A stretch of 64,000 nucleotides of DNA from contig NC_044290.2 in the NCBI RefSeq assembly GCF_004027225.2, forward strand, positions 4,108,906 through 4,172,905. The letters run 5' to 3'. The position numbers and the translations under genes were made by a program. Numbering within the stretch: the first letter of the stretch is position 1; every line of letters starts with the position of its first letter. Below the pieces are notes generated by a model that ran no database searches, was not told the origin of the DNA, and worked only from the letters and a program-made list of their open reading frames with translations. Shown here piece after piece: positions 1 through 12,800 of this stretch. The DNA is from Strigops habroptila (Eukaryota > Chordata > Aves > Psittaciformes > Psittacidae).

Positions 1-3000
1 TCCAAGCCCAGATACATGTCTTAAGATGAATACACTCTCTGTATCTCTAGAAGCCTACAAAACCATATTTCTGTATCTGAGGCCAAAGGCCTACAACTTC
101 CTAGCCGTTAGGCAGCTCAGCAAGAGGCAGAGGGTACCAGAGCCACCGGCCTCACCACACCCCAGAGCATCCTACAGCTGTAGTTAATGGGGACAAAAAG
201 GCTGCATTTGTCAGTCTGACAAAAACAACCCCAAGATGCAGCATTTTCTCAGAGTTCAATGACTCCTCACACAGAGCCTCCTCTCTCCTGAGCAACACTC
301 CTGCAGCCCTTTATCCGGATCTCTTTGCTTCCCACCAGCAGGAACAAAAAGCCTGAAGCTATTCAGCTGCACTGACCAGGCTTTCCCCCCTCAGAGTCTG
401 ACTGTGTGAGTGATGTTTATCTTTCATTTCTCCTGTTGAGCCCAGTGCAGGAAAATCCCCCTGAAGATAAATCCCCTCTTTTTTAAATGTTAGATTTTAA
501 TGGAAGTAGTTTTTAGTCAAAGATTTGCTGATGGCTCACAGTGAATAATAAAGCCTTTGGCTTATAAACAATTGCACTTGTATTACCTGATCTTTCTTTT
601 TGTCATGCCTCACTTTTTATCTTGTAGAGGTTACTGAAGTGGTTTTTGTTAGTTATTGCTCAAAAGAACCATTTGATTGTGCTTGTACAATGCAGCCACA
701 AAACTCTGTATCATCATTGCTGGAGTCGTCCTGATAGCTATTACCAAATAAATGCCTGACCATCATAAGCAGTATAGAGAGAAGGATGATGGAAGGTAGG
801 AGAGCTCTTTATGGGTCCCACACGAGTACCATACCAGTCACCCAAATGGGAAAAAGGATGTTTCCCCTATTTTGGCATGGCTGCATGAATGCAACTGACT
901 GCAAATACCAATTTACCTTAGAGACATTTTCTTCACATGAAGCTCACTACCTGGGGAAGCGTGCTTCAACAGAGGGTCTCTTCTGGAGATGCCCGGACAA
1001 CAGCAGTGCTCAGGACTACCAAACACACACACACATCCCCTTTAGCCAATTCTAGGTAAATTTTATATTTAAGGGAAGCATTAACATTGCACGTTTTGAG
1101 ACCAAATACATACAAATTATTGCAGACAGTTAAAGCAAAGGCACAAATTCCCACCAGGAAGCAAGGAATAGTTTTATGGCTGTGAAGCTTTGTGGAGCCA
1201 GGAACATGCCCACTGCCATGTGAGCTGATCGTATGGCACGGCAGATTTTGATGTTCTCTTTGCCATATGTCATGTACTTCAGAGCTCTTGTGCAAGCTGC
1301 CAGGAGGCAAGAAAAACATACTATTAGTGGGGGAAAAGCAAATATTCCATTTTCTAGACAAACTGTAGGGGCCTGAGTGCTGGGCTGTCTTCAGTAATAA
1401 AAGTATTAGTGTTTTTACATAAATATGCTGGTCTAGTCCTAGGCTGATTAGTAAAGAATTGTAAATGTACCTGGCTATCCTCAGCCTGCAAAAGACTATG
1501 CTCCTAGTGATTAGTTCTTAAATCTTGGAGTTTCTGAACACTGATTTTCTAACTGATTGTGTGCAAGTTGCCATGAAAGTAAAAAAAGGGTCCAAACCCC
1601 TCTCCAATAAACAAACAGATCCCTGTGGTTCCACTGTTCCTCTCCAGTGCTCCTGTTTATCCTCATCATCCACCAGCCGCCATGGTGACAAATAGATGAG
1701 TCCCTGAGGAACAAACCTCTCTGGGTCAGTGTGACTGAGGAGCCAGCAGCAGCTGGTGGACTTGGCCATGGCATTGTGCAGCTTCTCCAGGCACTGTCTG
1801 AACAAACCCCTCTGCCCGGAGCAGCCCACGAGGGCTCAGGCAGCACATCACTGCAGCAGCCCCAGATGGAAAAATGACTGTTGCAGTGCTGTTCCGAAGA
1901 TAATTTCAGGGCTGGAAGTAGAGCACACAGAGTAAATCCTCTGCTCTGTTTGGTCAAGGCTTTTAAAATCAAGTTTATTACGGATCTAAAGAGCGACAAA
2001 GTCTGATCCAAAGGCAATGGAAAAACTAGAACAAAGAGGACTTCATTGCTCTCACTAAAGCCTACGGAAGCACCCACCCAACTGGAATTTTCACTGGCTG
2101 AAATCCCCTTTCAGCAGCAACGTCTGACAGTGATAGACTCTGACACATACCCTCAAATAATTAAGCTAGAAAACCATTAGAATAAAAATATAACAAATGG
2201 TTCTCAGCTTCCCCAGAGGCACTAAAATCTGGAGGCAAAAGTCAGCTTACAGATGAAACTGGCGGCAGTCAGAGTCCCTGCCTGGTGCTGCAGGGCTTCT
2301 GCATATTCTCCTTTCCTGCATAACACACACCTGCACCAAGAGCCTCTTGGAGGAGTTTAGGAAAAAGAAACCCATAGGAGGAGGCAGATAATGATGAGGG
2401 AAATTACTAAGTGGAGGCAAGCGGGTTTGAGTCGCACACATGTCTATCTCCTCACCCCGACAGCTGTGCCAGGAGGCAGAGCACTACCCAAGAGCTCTCA
2501 GCACTGCTTTGTAATGCCCCGAGCGTGGCTGCTGCTGGAAGAGGTTTAAATAATCCACCTCAAAACGGATGCTGTGATGCCAACCTCCAAGGCAGAATCA
2601 CCGCTCAGTTCAAACATCCCCAAAGCTCTGAAGCTCTGTTCAGAGGAAAGGATATTAGTTCTTGTTCAATTTTTAATCACTGGCTTCCTCCAAAACCCAT
2701 TGAAATCTAAGGAAAACTGCCTGTGACTCAAGTGAGTTCTGACCCAGACACTAATTTGATGCTTGACTGGGAATTGTTTCTTTGGCAAAAGGAGATTCTT
2801 TGGGCTTCCACCCTTTTCTCATATCCATTAAGAGTTTTTATATAACTTTTATAAAACCAAGATGAAAAAACATCCGTTTTCCTATTAACGGTTCCTCCAA
2901 AGCAGGGTGGGAGTTTCCCTCTCCACCATCCTAGCGGCAGCTGACTGCTCCCCATCAGCTCCTCTTGTGGTCGCTCGTACAAAATGCAGACTATTCACCT

Positions 3001-6000
3001 GAAGGTAATTTCTCTGTGTGGACAAAGAAATATTACAGAACTCAGGAAATAAAGGAGAGTTTCCAGAATAAAGCCCTTTATTAACAAAAGGCTGAGCGGC
3101 TGGGATGAAAGCATGCTGTATGTTTTGCATACTCCTCCAAGTGGAGTTTAGACTGTAGAAAGAGATGATTCTTCTTTGGGGGAGAAATTTGCAGATATAA
3201 ATGCTATCATTTTTCCATCAGTAGAGTGGGATGTTTAATGGGACTAAAAGCCTTCCTACCTTGAACAAAAACAAATCAAGTACCAAAAGCAACACTGCAC
3301 TGAGCATAGAACTTCCAGAGCTTCTTCAGCCACATAAAAGGTACCTCAGATTGCCAAATCAGAGCCGCTGCTGTCCCTGGCAGTACCTGTGCTCTTCAGG
3401 CCAGATCTCTGCCAGATGTTTGGCACCATCCCTGCAACATACGGGACTGTGCAGATGCTGTGTTGTATAACAACAAAAAACCTTTCCAGGAGCCAGTACT
3501 GTCTCCTTTGTACTCACATGCATGGTGAAGAAGGATGCTGGGGTTTGGGTTTGGTTTTTTTTCAGTGTACAATTCAGTGTTTTAGGTGGGGAAGAAAGAG
3601 TTCAAGTCTAAGAGTAACACTGGTTTGAGTTTCCACAGGAAATAACTTAGGGTTATTAACATGTATTTTTTCCATTGTAAAATGATCCCAAATTCTCTAA
3701 CACAAGGAGAAGATCCTAAAAACCCTGCCAGAGCCCTTACTGCTGAAATTTACTGTGATAGCACACAGTTTACACTGTTCCTCTACTGCACAAACCAAGG
3801 ACAAAGCCTTTGATCTCTTGCTTGCAATTATATGGAATTGGACTCAGCAAGCCTCATGGTGCCTGCCTATAGCAAGTGTGCAGTGTGCCACTGGCCAGAT
3901 TCTCCACGGGTGCAAATCCATGTGGCGTCTCAGACCTTCTGCTGGCAGTGACTCTACCCTTCACATGTGGCAGCAGGAACAAGAGAGCAATGCACTTGCT
4001 CATGAGCGCTGTAATTAAGAGGTACCAAAGCAGGTCCCTCTTAAGTTCTTTATATCTGGGAGGGCTTTTAAAAACCCACTCAATTACATTCCTGAAATAA
4101 CACTGCCTGAAACCTGTTACACAGTCTTCTTTAGAGATCTTGGAGAGGGTTCAGATTCTCTCCAGTGACTCCTCCAGTGCTAGGATGCTTGCCTCTTAAA
4201 CATCTGAGCGGGGAGAGAGAGCTCGAACTTTTAATTACAGTATACCTGTAAAGTCAAATTGAAGGACATATTCAACTGCATAAGACATATAAACATATGT
4301 ATTAACAAAAAGCTTTCAGAAGTGGTGGATCAAATTTGCTTTTGCTTCTAGATTTTTCAGATTGAAGCTATTCCACTGAGATTGGTGGGTTATGCTGTGC
4401 ACAGTCCACGGTTTTAAATAAACCTTTGCACCCAAGTGAGAATCCTTGTTCAGAAACAATTTCAAAGCGAGAAGAAGGCCTCTGCATATTATTGCAGAGC
4501 ATAAACATGGTTCCAATGAGATTAAATTGCCAAGATGTAGAGATTATATATTAGTGTGTTAGTAACTTGAGAAAAGGTTCTATATGGCACACGCTATTGA
4601 GTTAAGCAATGCAGCCAAACCAGTCTCTGGGTATCCCGTGGGATATTATACTGCAGTTGCTTTCGATACCTCTTTGTCATCCACTTCCACTACATCATTA
4701 CATTCCATTTTCAGGCTCTGAACTAACAGATGATAACTTTGAGCCTCTAAGTTTAGGCTTAAGAAATGAATGTATGGATCTCATCTGACAGCATATGTTT
4801 GGGATCTAACGAACCTCACCCTTGTGCTTTTCAATCTCTGCCTTTCTCACGTGGATGCTGTATCAAGGCCTCTCCGAACTTGGCAAAAGCTAAATACTTT
4901 CCTGATGCTTTGCCAAGTGATCAGTCAAGTCTTTTCACTTCCTACTGAGTAGGAACCCAACAGGAAAAGCGTTGGCCAAATGGTGACAGAAGAACATCAC
5001 AAGAAACAGCAGTGCTCACCTGGCCAGGCAGAGCAGCACAACTAAAAGCAATCTCATCCAAAGGCTGGATCCATGCATCACGACGCCAGTGTGCTCACAG
5101 CTGATACATGCCGAAGGACACAAAGGCAGCATTTCACATGTTCCCTACCTTGAACTGCAAAATTCACTCTCAACAATAATATTCCACATTGAAGGCACTT
5201 CAGGAGGACAACAGCTTACACTGACAGTCCCTAACAGGGAGCTCTGCCTCTGTACACCCACTGCTTCTCTTCCACCCAGCCAGCACTTTAGTTTTGAAGC
5301 CTGTCACAGCTGAGCAGAACAATGAGAGCCGCCTTTCAATTTGCCAAGACAACAGCTTTCAGCTGCCCACCCCAGATACTCTGACCTTCATAACAAAACA
5401 ACAGAGTACCAACTATTCACTGAGGAAACCAAGGGCCTTATAAAATAGACATTAGACATGGCTGCTCAAACAGCCCTCATCATGTGGACTCCTATTATCT
5501 ACTTCCTAATAAGCAGACAATTTTGTTAGAAAACTCTAAAATTAGGCAGTAAGCACCTGAAAAAAAAATTCCTATTCAAAACAGACAATAAAATGCAAAA
5601 TGGAGCCTTATTTTAAGATGGCTGGGCACAGTTTTGTGCATTAGTACAAATGCCTCTGGAAGGGAAATTCTGCACAGGAAGTACATTATTAATCATTTTC
5701 ATATCAATATTTTTTTGCTATTGCAAGAAAAAACACCCAGGGATTAACAGATTTTGAGGTTCATGAAAGACAATTCGATCCTTGATGACTTAGGTTTGTA
5801 CGCAGTATGTCCCTGAGGTCTTATTCTGACATTAATTCTGCAGTGAGCTCCATATTTCTGTTTGATTAAAATACATCTTCCAAAAAGGCACTTTCAGCCT
5901 TTACTTAGACATCTGGAGAAATGGAAAATTCACCACTTCTTCTGGAATCTTGTCACCCACACTGCTGAAAAATGTGTATCTTGTGTACACAGACAAATGG

Positions 6001-7700
6001 GAAATAACAGTATTCCAGACTCCTGCATCCCCCCCTTTCTAATTCTGATTGATCTTGGCTGTCATACGCTCCAGGCCAAATTCCACCAGGCACCAAGTGC
6101 CATGTCCGTTCTTGCGGCTGTGTGGAAGAGGCTCCGTGCATGGCAAGAGCAGAGCATTGGAGGGGAGAAGTGTTTCTTGCTCAGAGAACAGTCTTTGGTC
6201 TGCTGCAGAAAGACTCCAGGCAGCAAAACTATCTTTTAAGAGTTTAATAGGAGTAAGTTCCCATGGATACGTGTCCTACATGCTTAAGAAAACAAGTGTC
6301 TTGTGCATTCACTAATGCTTAGAGTTGCCCAATTATAAGTTCTTCTGCTGGAAGGAAGAAAGGGAAGTTGAAATTAGGTATTCACTAAACAGATTAAGTC
6401 ATTCTCTGTTTAGAATGTATCACTCTGCTTATCTCTATCATCTTATGTAACCACCCAAAACAAAGCAGGTACCATGGCAAACAACAAATTACTTATTCTG
6501 TTCTCTTTTGCCCTCTGTCCTGGCTGTTAAATGAAGACAGAAAACAAAACAGCACAGAGAACAACTCCAAAACAAAAAGGAGACGGGACTGCAAAAGTTG
6601 CATGCAACCCAATTCTCAGAGATGAGCTATTTATGCCAAGCCCGGATCTCACTCAAAGTCTGTGGCAGTCAATCCCCTTGACTGCCATGCAGGCAGGATT
6701 TGGCCCTGGTAAAGTATCCGCCTGCATTCCCAGCTGCTTGGTCCAGCTGCTGCGAAGGAATGCGGGGCTGCCAGCAGAAAAATATTTCCAGCTCAGCGCC
6801 TGGATCTAAACTTTGTCAGTGCTGAATCTGATAAAGCAGATCCCTGCTTGACAATAATTCAATTTAGCTTCTTCTTCCTCCCCAGCATTCACATCATGTT
6901 TGAGCCAGCTACTCAAATGAATCTAGCTCTCACCATTTGAAAGAGACATGTATGTTGATGAGCAGTATGGGGAAGGAAAGCAGAGTTACACGTGTGCGCC
7001 TGTTAATTTTACGGCAAATTACAGCCCAGTATCCAATACAATACTTCTATAGGTCTGAAGCCAGATCCTGTGAGCCAACAAGAGTTTCACCACTTTGTAA
7101 CATGCTACAGAGAATTAGATGACAGTTTGCACAAAAGCACTTTGAGGAGGGATTAAAACAAGTAAATAAACACGTTGCAGTCATTTTAGCACTCTGGTTT
7201 AAGCAGAAATGTTTGAAGGCATAAAAGCCAGTTAATTCCTATTGGAAATCAATAGAAGCTGGGGAAATACAGCACTCTGTCCTTTGACTATGGTCTGCCC
7301 TAATCTCTGCTTTCTCTGAAATAAGATTGAAATGTAAGGTGCTCATTGATTTTGCAACTGCCCCCAGATTTCCCACCTAACTGGAAAAGCTGTCTCTGTA
7401 AAAACCTCATTCATCACACTCTGAACTTCACCCTCTCCAGGCGAATCAGCTGTCACTAAAGCTCAAATATAAATCTTGCTATAACATCGCCATGCTTTTC
7501 AGGGTAAAATTCAGAAGATAAGCTATTTCCACGAAAAAAATAAAATAAAAAATTAAAAAAATAAGCGTCTCTTTCAGCCCCGGTTTTGCATCCACCTCCG
7601 GCTCGCTCTATCCCTGGCTGTGTCTGATACACAGTGTGCTGTCTTGCCCGAGAAACCCGGGGGCACCACTGGCTCTGCCTGTTGACCACAGCGATTTCTG
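1..7700. other. Intergenic stretch upstream of UTS2R, no gene seen
   Basis: No exon with recognisable protein similarity is visible on either strand. The open frames here are short (60-190 codons), begin in ordinary AT-rich or mixed DNA and show no domain. Two AATAAA hexamers on the + strand (547-552 and 747-752) could be poly(A) signals of a gene ending to the left of the window, but nothing else supports that. A short (CA)n run lies at about 1022-1035. Regulatory DNA for UTS2R may lie here but cannot be recognised from sequence alone. Confidence 0.6.
1022..1035. repeat. Short (CA)n microsatellite
   Basis: A run of about seven AC dinucleotides between 'caa' and 'tcccc'. It is too short to be highly unstable, but it is a simple repeat. 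Confidence 0.7.
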
Positions 7701-7985
7701 ACTGATGACTTGAAGCGGAGCCACGGGTCCTGTCGCCAGCGCCGTAAACCCGGGAGGGAAAAGCCGAATTACAGCAGAGCGGCCGGGAAAACTTTCGAGG
7801 AACCTCCCGCAGCCTGCATCTGCCGGGCGGCTTTTGAGAGAAACCCAGGAGAACGGGGCGCTCGCGGTTTACCCCCAGCGCCGGGGCTGAGGGTACCTCG
7901 GCGGCAGCCCCCCTCGCTCCGCACCATCCGCGCTGTCCCCGGGACGGCACCTGCCCGCTGCGCTCCGCGCTGCCGGAGCCTCGGC

Positions 7986-7994
7986 GGGGCGGGG
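7986..7994 (+). promoter_or_regulatory. Sp1-type GC box
   Basis: The sequence GGGGCGGGG lies about 125 bases before the UTS2R start codon, inside the CpG island. It matches the Sp1/KLF consensus. Function is inferred from motif and position only; such motifs arise readily in DNA this GC-rich. Confidence 0.4.
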
Positions 7995-8100
7995 GGCGGC
8001 CCTTCCCCCGGGGGCAGCCCGGTACCGCCCTACCTCCCGCGGGGGGCGGAGCGGCCGCCGCCGGGGCCGGGAGCTCCGGGGCTGGTGCGAGGCTGCCGGG

Positions 8101-8176
8101 GCCGCCGCCGCCGCCCATGGAGCCCAACGGGACGGCGGCGGCGGGGGGCAACGCCTCGGCGGGCGGCGGCGGCGGC
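8101..8176 (+). repeat. GCC/CGG/GGC trinucleotide tracts around the UTS2R start
   Basis: Three short GC trinucleotide runs flank the start codon: (GCC)5 at 8101-8115 just before ATG, a CGG run at about 8133-8144 within codons 6-10, and (GGC)5 at 8162-8176, which encodes Gly16-Gly20. The coding runs give the receptor an Ala/Gly-rich low-complexity N-terminus. Such runs often vary in length between individuals and species. Confidence 0.85.
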
Positions 8177-9208
8177 CCCGGGAGCGGCCCCCTGCTTATC
8201 CCCTCGGCCTTCGGGACGGTGCTGTCGGTGATGTACGTGGCCGGCGTGGCGGGCAACGTGTACACGCTGGTGGTGATGTGCCACTCCGCTCGCTGCGCCG
8301 CCCCTATGTACAGCTCCATCGTCAGCCTGGCCTTGGCCGACCTGCTCTACCTCTCCACTATCCCCTTCATCGTCTGCACCTACCTGGCTCAGGACTGGTA
8401 CTTCGGGGACCTGGGGTGCCGCATCCTGCTCAGCCTGGACCTGCTCACCATGCATGCCAGCATCTTCACCCTCACTCTGATGTGCACCGAGCGCTACCTG
8501 GCCGTCACCCGGCCCCTGGACACGCTGAAGAGGTCACGGGGCTACCGGAAAGTCACAGCGGGGGCTGTCTGGTCGGTCTCACTGCTCCTTACTCTGCCCA
8601 TGATGCTGATGGTCACCCTGACCGAGGGGGGAAAGGCAGAAGGCAAGGTGAAGAGGATGTGTGCACCCACCTGGAGCGTGGACGCCTACCGGACCTACCT
8701 GACAGTGCTCTTCAGCACTAGCATCATGGCCCCAGGAATCATCATTGGATTCCTTTACACGCGCCTGGCCAGGACATACCTAGAGTCCCAGAGGAACCCC
8801 CCCCACAAGGAGAAGAGCAAGAGGTCCCCCCGACAGAAGGTCCTCATCATGATTTTCAGCATCGTGCTGGTCTTCTGGGCCTGCTTCCTGCCATTTTGGA
8901 TCTGGCAGCTGGTGCGACTCTACAGCAGCTCCCTCCAGCTCACCACCCAAACCCAAAAGTGCATTAATTACCTGGTGACCTGCCTGACCTACAGCAACAG
9001 CTGCATCAACCCCTTCCTCTACACTCTGCTCACCAAAAACTACCGGGAGTACCTGCGCAACAGGCACCGCAACTTCTACAGGTTCACATCCTCCTTTCGC
9101 AAGAGGGGCTCCAACCTACAGTGCTCCTGGGGACGGTCCATGTCCTCCAGCAACCAGTACGACTACAGCTCGGAGGCCCTGGGCATGACGGCGCTGAAGG
9201 ACAAGTGA
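8117..9208 (+). CDS. UTS2R: Urotensin-2 receptor (class A GPCR), single coding exon
   Basis: This encodes the plasma-membrane receptor for the cyclic peptides urotensin-2 and urotensin-2-related peptide; the family signals through Gq/11, phospholipase C and calcium. The 363-residue protein is intact (the human protein is 389 from memory) and has seven hydrophobic segments at about 31-57, 66-90, 102-128, 147-167, 191-214, 241-266 and 282-303. Class A landmarks are GN(46-47) in TM1, LALAD with D75 in TM2, D108 in TM3 (the family's peptide-binding aspartate), ERY at 125-127, FWACFLPFW at 253-261 and NPFLY at 298-302. C101 and C182 should form the TM3-ECL2 disulfide. N4 and N12 are glycosylation sequons. 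The stretch YRKVTAG and the TM6-TM7 region closely follow UTS2R as I recall it. M1 is chosen because the next Met (M39) lies inside TM1; +4 is G, but -3 is C, so the Kozak context is only partial. The downstream neighbour OGFOD3 is convergent, as in mammals. Confidence 0.93.
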   Translation: MEPNGTAAAGGNASAGGGGGPGSGPLLIPSAFGTVLSVMYVAGVAGNVYTLVVMCHSARCAAPMYSSIVSLALADLLYLSTIPFIVCTYLAQDWYFGDLGCRILLSLDLLTMHASIFTLTLMCTERYLAVTRPLDTLKRSRGYRKVTAGAVWSVSLLLTLPMMLMVTLTEGGKAEGKVKRMCAPTWSVDAYRTYLTVLFSTSIMAPGIIIGFLYTRLARTYLESQRNPPHKEKSKRSPRQKVLIMIFSIVLVFWACFLPFWIWQLVRLYSSSLQLTTQTQKCINYLVTCLTYSNSCINPFLYTLLTKNYREYLRNRHRNFYRFTSSFRKRGSNLQCSWGRSMSSSNQYDYSSEALGMTALKDK

Positions 9209-9842
9209 GGAAGAGGAGGTGCTCCAGAGACACCAGGACCAGCAAAGCGTCTGGCCAAGGTAGGGCTTTGGGACCCCTTAGCCCTAAAGGGTCCTAAAAC
9301 CTCATTTCTGGCAGTCACTTCAGTTAGGGGCAAGAAGTTGTGTGAAGCCAAGCACTATGAGATGCATCCAAATTTCCGTCTGGCTTAGGGCTGTAAGGGG
9401 GGGTCCTGTTGGGAGCCAGCAGCCACCCAGTACTAACCCTGCAGGGTTTCGGGTGCAGAAGATGAGGTGGATACATAGTTGGGTTCTATCACAAACTCTT
9501 TCCATGCTTTGCTGAGTTTTGCCCAGCTCCAGCTCTGCACACCCTTCCTCTTGCGTGGTTTCTCAGTGCTGTCTTTGAGCTACAGCTGGGTCAGATCTGC
9601 AAAGGTCTGAAATTGTCCTGGTATTGCTTAATTTAGCTGGAAGCCTTGGGTTTGCCCTATCTATTACTGTTATCTGTTTCTAGAGTGTGTAAAGAGACCT
9701 TTAAGCCCCTTTTCCTATTACCTTATACTGCACTACAGTTTCATCAAGCTTAAAGTCTCTATTTTAAAATTCATTGCAGCAGCACTTTGAACTCCAAGCA
9801 TTCAAAACCCACAAGGTAAGCTGTCAGAAACCACAGGATTAT

Positions 9843-9848
9843 ATTAAA
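9843..9848 (+). terminator. UTS2R: Possible UTS2R poly(A) signal (ATTAAA)
   Basis: This is the first common poly(A) hexamer variant after the UTS2R stop, 635 bases downstream. It is followed closely by a run of 12 A residues (9853-9864). Canonical AATAAA hexamers occur later at 10726-10731, 10949-10954 and 11621-11626 and are equally possible. The true 3' end cannot be decided without transcript data. Confidence 0.3.
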
Positions 9849-12800
9849 ATATAAAAAAAAAAAAGCCCTGTACTTTTTTTAATGTTTCTACCTAAGGTGA
9901 TTTGAATTTGCCACTGATTTTAAGTTGGTCCCTTTCTTAACAGTCAACAGGGCTTAAAAAACTGAAAATTTACCTTGAAAAGTAAGAAAAATGTCATATA
10001 ATCCTATCACTCAAAGACCTGAGGTTCAAAGAAAATTGACTGAATCCTGTATCATGGGACTCATCATAAAAGGGATAAATTTATTCATGACATTTGATGA
10101 GAAACATTTTTCCTCAATGTATTCTGCTTATTTTCTCCCCGTAGAAAATCCTCACCACAGATACTAGAGATGCCTGTAAGCATCTAAACAATTGTAAGCC
10201 CTCAGTTTATAAAATAACTGCTGACTAAAAACTGGACCGTCATCAGGTTTCCCCTCACATGGTCTCTTCCCCCAGCCTGGGTGGTGTATTTACCAGGGGA
10301 GAGGCTGCTGTTCCCAGCTGTTCTCTGCAGAGCTCATGCATGTAGGGATGAAGTTGTGTTCAGTATTCCTCTTTCATGTTCAGGGGCAGGCTCTGGGGAT
10401 AGGTGAAGCACGATATGAGTTGCATAAACTATTGTTGGCAGCTACTGGTACCCAGGGACTACTGACAATTGCTTAAGGCACAGTCATTTGCACTTTCTTA
10501 TGGCATACTCCAACCCCTGTGTGCTTGAGAGGAGTGCCATTCCAGCCCTGCTGTATCTCTCTGTTCCTGTGTCCTTGGGTGATCCTCTTGTGTCACACAC
10601 CAAACTTTAGGATATGTTTGTGCTAAAGCAGAGACACAAAGTGCCGACACCACAGCCTGGGATTGGGAGCAGAGAACACAGCCCAGCAACATGCTGGATT
10701 TTACACACTCAGCTAACAGCAGAAAAATAAAGCCTTCAGGGCACATGTTGGATGAAGACCAGGGACACACGTTCCTGTGCCAGGAGTCGGGCATTCTTCT
10801 TCTAGATGCAGTTGTTGGGGTGTTTTTTGGGGAGAGGGGAATAAGTAACTCACCTTGCTCATATTACTTGTAATCATGTGACTGTCTTTGAAATGCTGGT
10901 GACCACTTTATCATGTTCCAGCATTGTGTGGACTACCAGGCGGGGAAGAATAAACAGACCTAATGGAGCCCATTTCCTTATGCGAAACAGGGGGAGTAGC
11001 ACACAGTTCATGCTGGGAATTGGCAGGGAGCTCAGGCTTCAACAGTTTTTAGGAACAACTTTTCAGGAACTAATTCTTTTTTTAATTATGAGTTCTGAAG
11101 TCATTGTTACTTTTCCTTTGCTTCCCATTTCTGAGGCTGGAAGTCACTCCCATATAAGAATAACAAAGATAAGACTTAAAAGGTGGTGTGGGAAGGTTGG
11201 AGAACGTGCGTCATCTATAAGGTGTGCTGTGCCATCCTGCTCTTGGGAAGCGTGATGGTGGGGCCGGACAGACATCCTGGCTGCAGCCCTTCCAGGTCGC
11301 ACATGCCATTTGCCCACCCTGAGAAAGAAAATTATATTTCCTTATGGCTATAGAAAGAAAAACCCATCCTGATGTGCATCCTGCCCTGACACAGTGCTGA
11401 TGTGTCTTGATTTCTATTGCTCAGCCCAAGGAGAAGGTCTTTGGAAGCCCACATAGCCACCACAGCATTACAAGGCTTCTGTAGTATGGATGATTACCAT
11501 GTATGAAACAGTTGCAAAGCGTATTGTATACCTGTTAACAGGTATGGAAGGGGAAGCAAATGATGAAAGAGCTGTGTAGGTATCAAAAAGAGTATTAGGG
11601 AGTACACTTTCTGCTTTAACAATAAACATAGTTATTAGTAAGAAGAGGAAACAGAAAACAAGTCATGCTTAGGAAAAAAGGCATGAAAATGCAGAGCAGG
11701 TGAGATCTATACTTGTAACCTAATTTGGGGATAAGCAAACAGAAGGATTTGATTTGGGGTATACTTCCCAAGACATCAGCCCCCAGAAGTGATTCTGCTA
11801 CCCTGCTCAGCGTCACAAACAGTGTGTGGAGGATGTGCTTTCTGTGCCACATCATCAGAGCATTAAACATCAAAGGGTTGATGGAGAAGCATCCAGATGA
11901 AAGGCAAAATATTAGATATTTGTCACTCAGTAGGTTTTTCAACCAGTATGTGCTGCATCCTAGTCCCATCTCAGCACTGGTTCTCTCTCCCATCCTACAA
12001 GGTTACTCTGGTGAGAGAACCGGTAAATTTGACGATGCCCCCAAAGCGGTTTTGGGGCAGAGGAGAGCCTGTTTAACTGGCCAGCAAGCAGAAGATGCTG
12101 CTGTGTGTAACGACTGATGGCTCTTCAGCAGCCCATGGAACATGACATGGTGCAAACACGACTCCCCAGGAGCCTCTCGTACTCCCAGGGATCAGAGCTC
12201 AATTTAAAAGATGAATTACGTAAACAACATCCCTCTTATTGCCCCATCAGACCAGTTAAACTGCCAAAAGTCAGTAGGTTTAACCCACTCCATAAATATC
12301 CTGCAAGAGCAGAGGTTTTAACTGAGTTCCTGTTGTCTGTAATTGGGCAAGCCTTGACTCTCCTTCATGTGCTCATGTTTTGGAGATGAGGACACAGACT
12401 TTGTGTATCTTCCTTTAACAACAAAACCAAATTAATCAAAATTAAACAAATTAGTTAGCTTTGGAAGGGGATTGCTGCTGCCTGTCTGTAGCAGAGAGTC
12501 CTGTCCAGCCACCTGTAAGGGGTAGCATTGCCCACTCCTCACCCAGAGTATTTTGGGGAGGGTGTTGGCTTGGTAGGATTCAGTATTCATAAGCACATGT
12601 CCTTGTGTGCAGGCCATGCAAAACTGCTGTAAAGCAGCTCAGGCTATTTCCTCCGTGAGGGAGAGGTTTTACCTATCCCCAACACTAAAAAGGATAAGTA
12701 AACTCCCAAAATAATGAGATTAAAAACACATCTTGTCTCCTCAACCACAGAGGCCACAGAAAGGTATGAAAATTGAGATAGACACACAACCAGATGGGAC

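Larger units (their letters stand above)
7720..8560 (+). promoter_or_regulatory. UTS2R: CpG island over the UTS2R 5' end
   Basis: Base composition changes sharply from AT-rich DNA (before about 7560 there are A-runs such as aaaaaataaaataaaaaatt) to very GC-rich DNA with frequent CG dinucleotides. The CG-rich stretch continues through the start codon and into the first third of the coding region. An Sp1-type GC box is at 7986-7994, and another GGGGCGG-like block is at about 8041-8048. This is the expected form of a TATA-less vertebrate promoter. The transcription start cannot be placed from the sequence; a 'aatataaat' stretch near 7466 is too far upstream to be convincing as a TATA box. Confidence 0.7.

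Noticed and set aside
7460..7475. Possible TATA box (aatataaat) for UTS2R
   Set aside because: It lies about 650 bases before the start codon, in AT-rich DNA before the CpG island, so a match is expected by chance.
7710..8231. Open frame of 173 codons on the + strand overlapping the UTS2R start
   Set aside because: Arg/Pro/Gly-rich translation of the CpG island in another frame; no family resemblance. The receptor frame explains the coding signal.
7456..8319. Long open frame of 287 codons on the - strand over the UTS2R 5' end
   Set aside because: It is antisense to the CpG island and receptor start. GC-rich DNA has few stop codons, the product is Pro/Gly/Ala/Arg-rich low complexity, and no domain is visible.
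10878..11255. + strand open frame of 125 codons downstream of UTS2R
   Set aside because: No recognisable domain, no similarity to known families and ordinary non-coding composition.
11616..11993. - strand open frame of 125 codons with a TM7-like stretch (CFSINPLMFNALMMWHRKHI)
   Set aside because: The NPxxF and following basic helix recall a GPCR TM7 end, but there is no matching TM6 or other receptor motif before it, and AT-rich antisense DNA readily gives hydrophobic segments. A protein database search of this frame would settle it; only a match extending over several helices would revive it.
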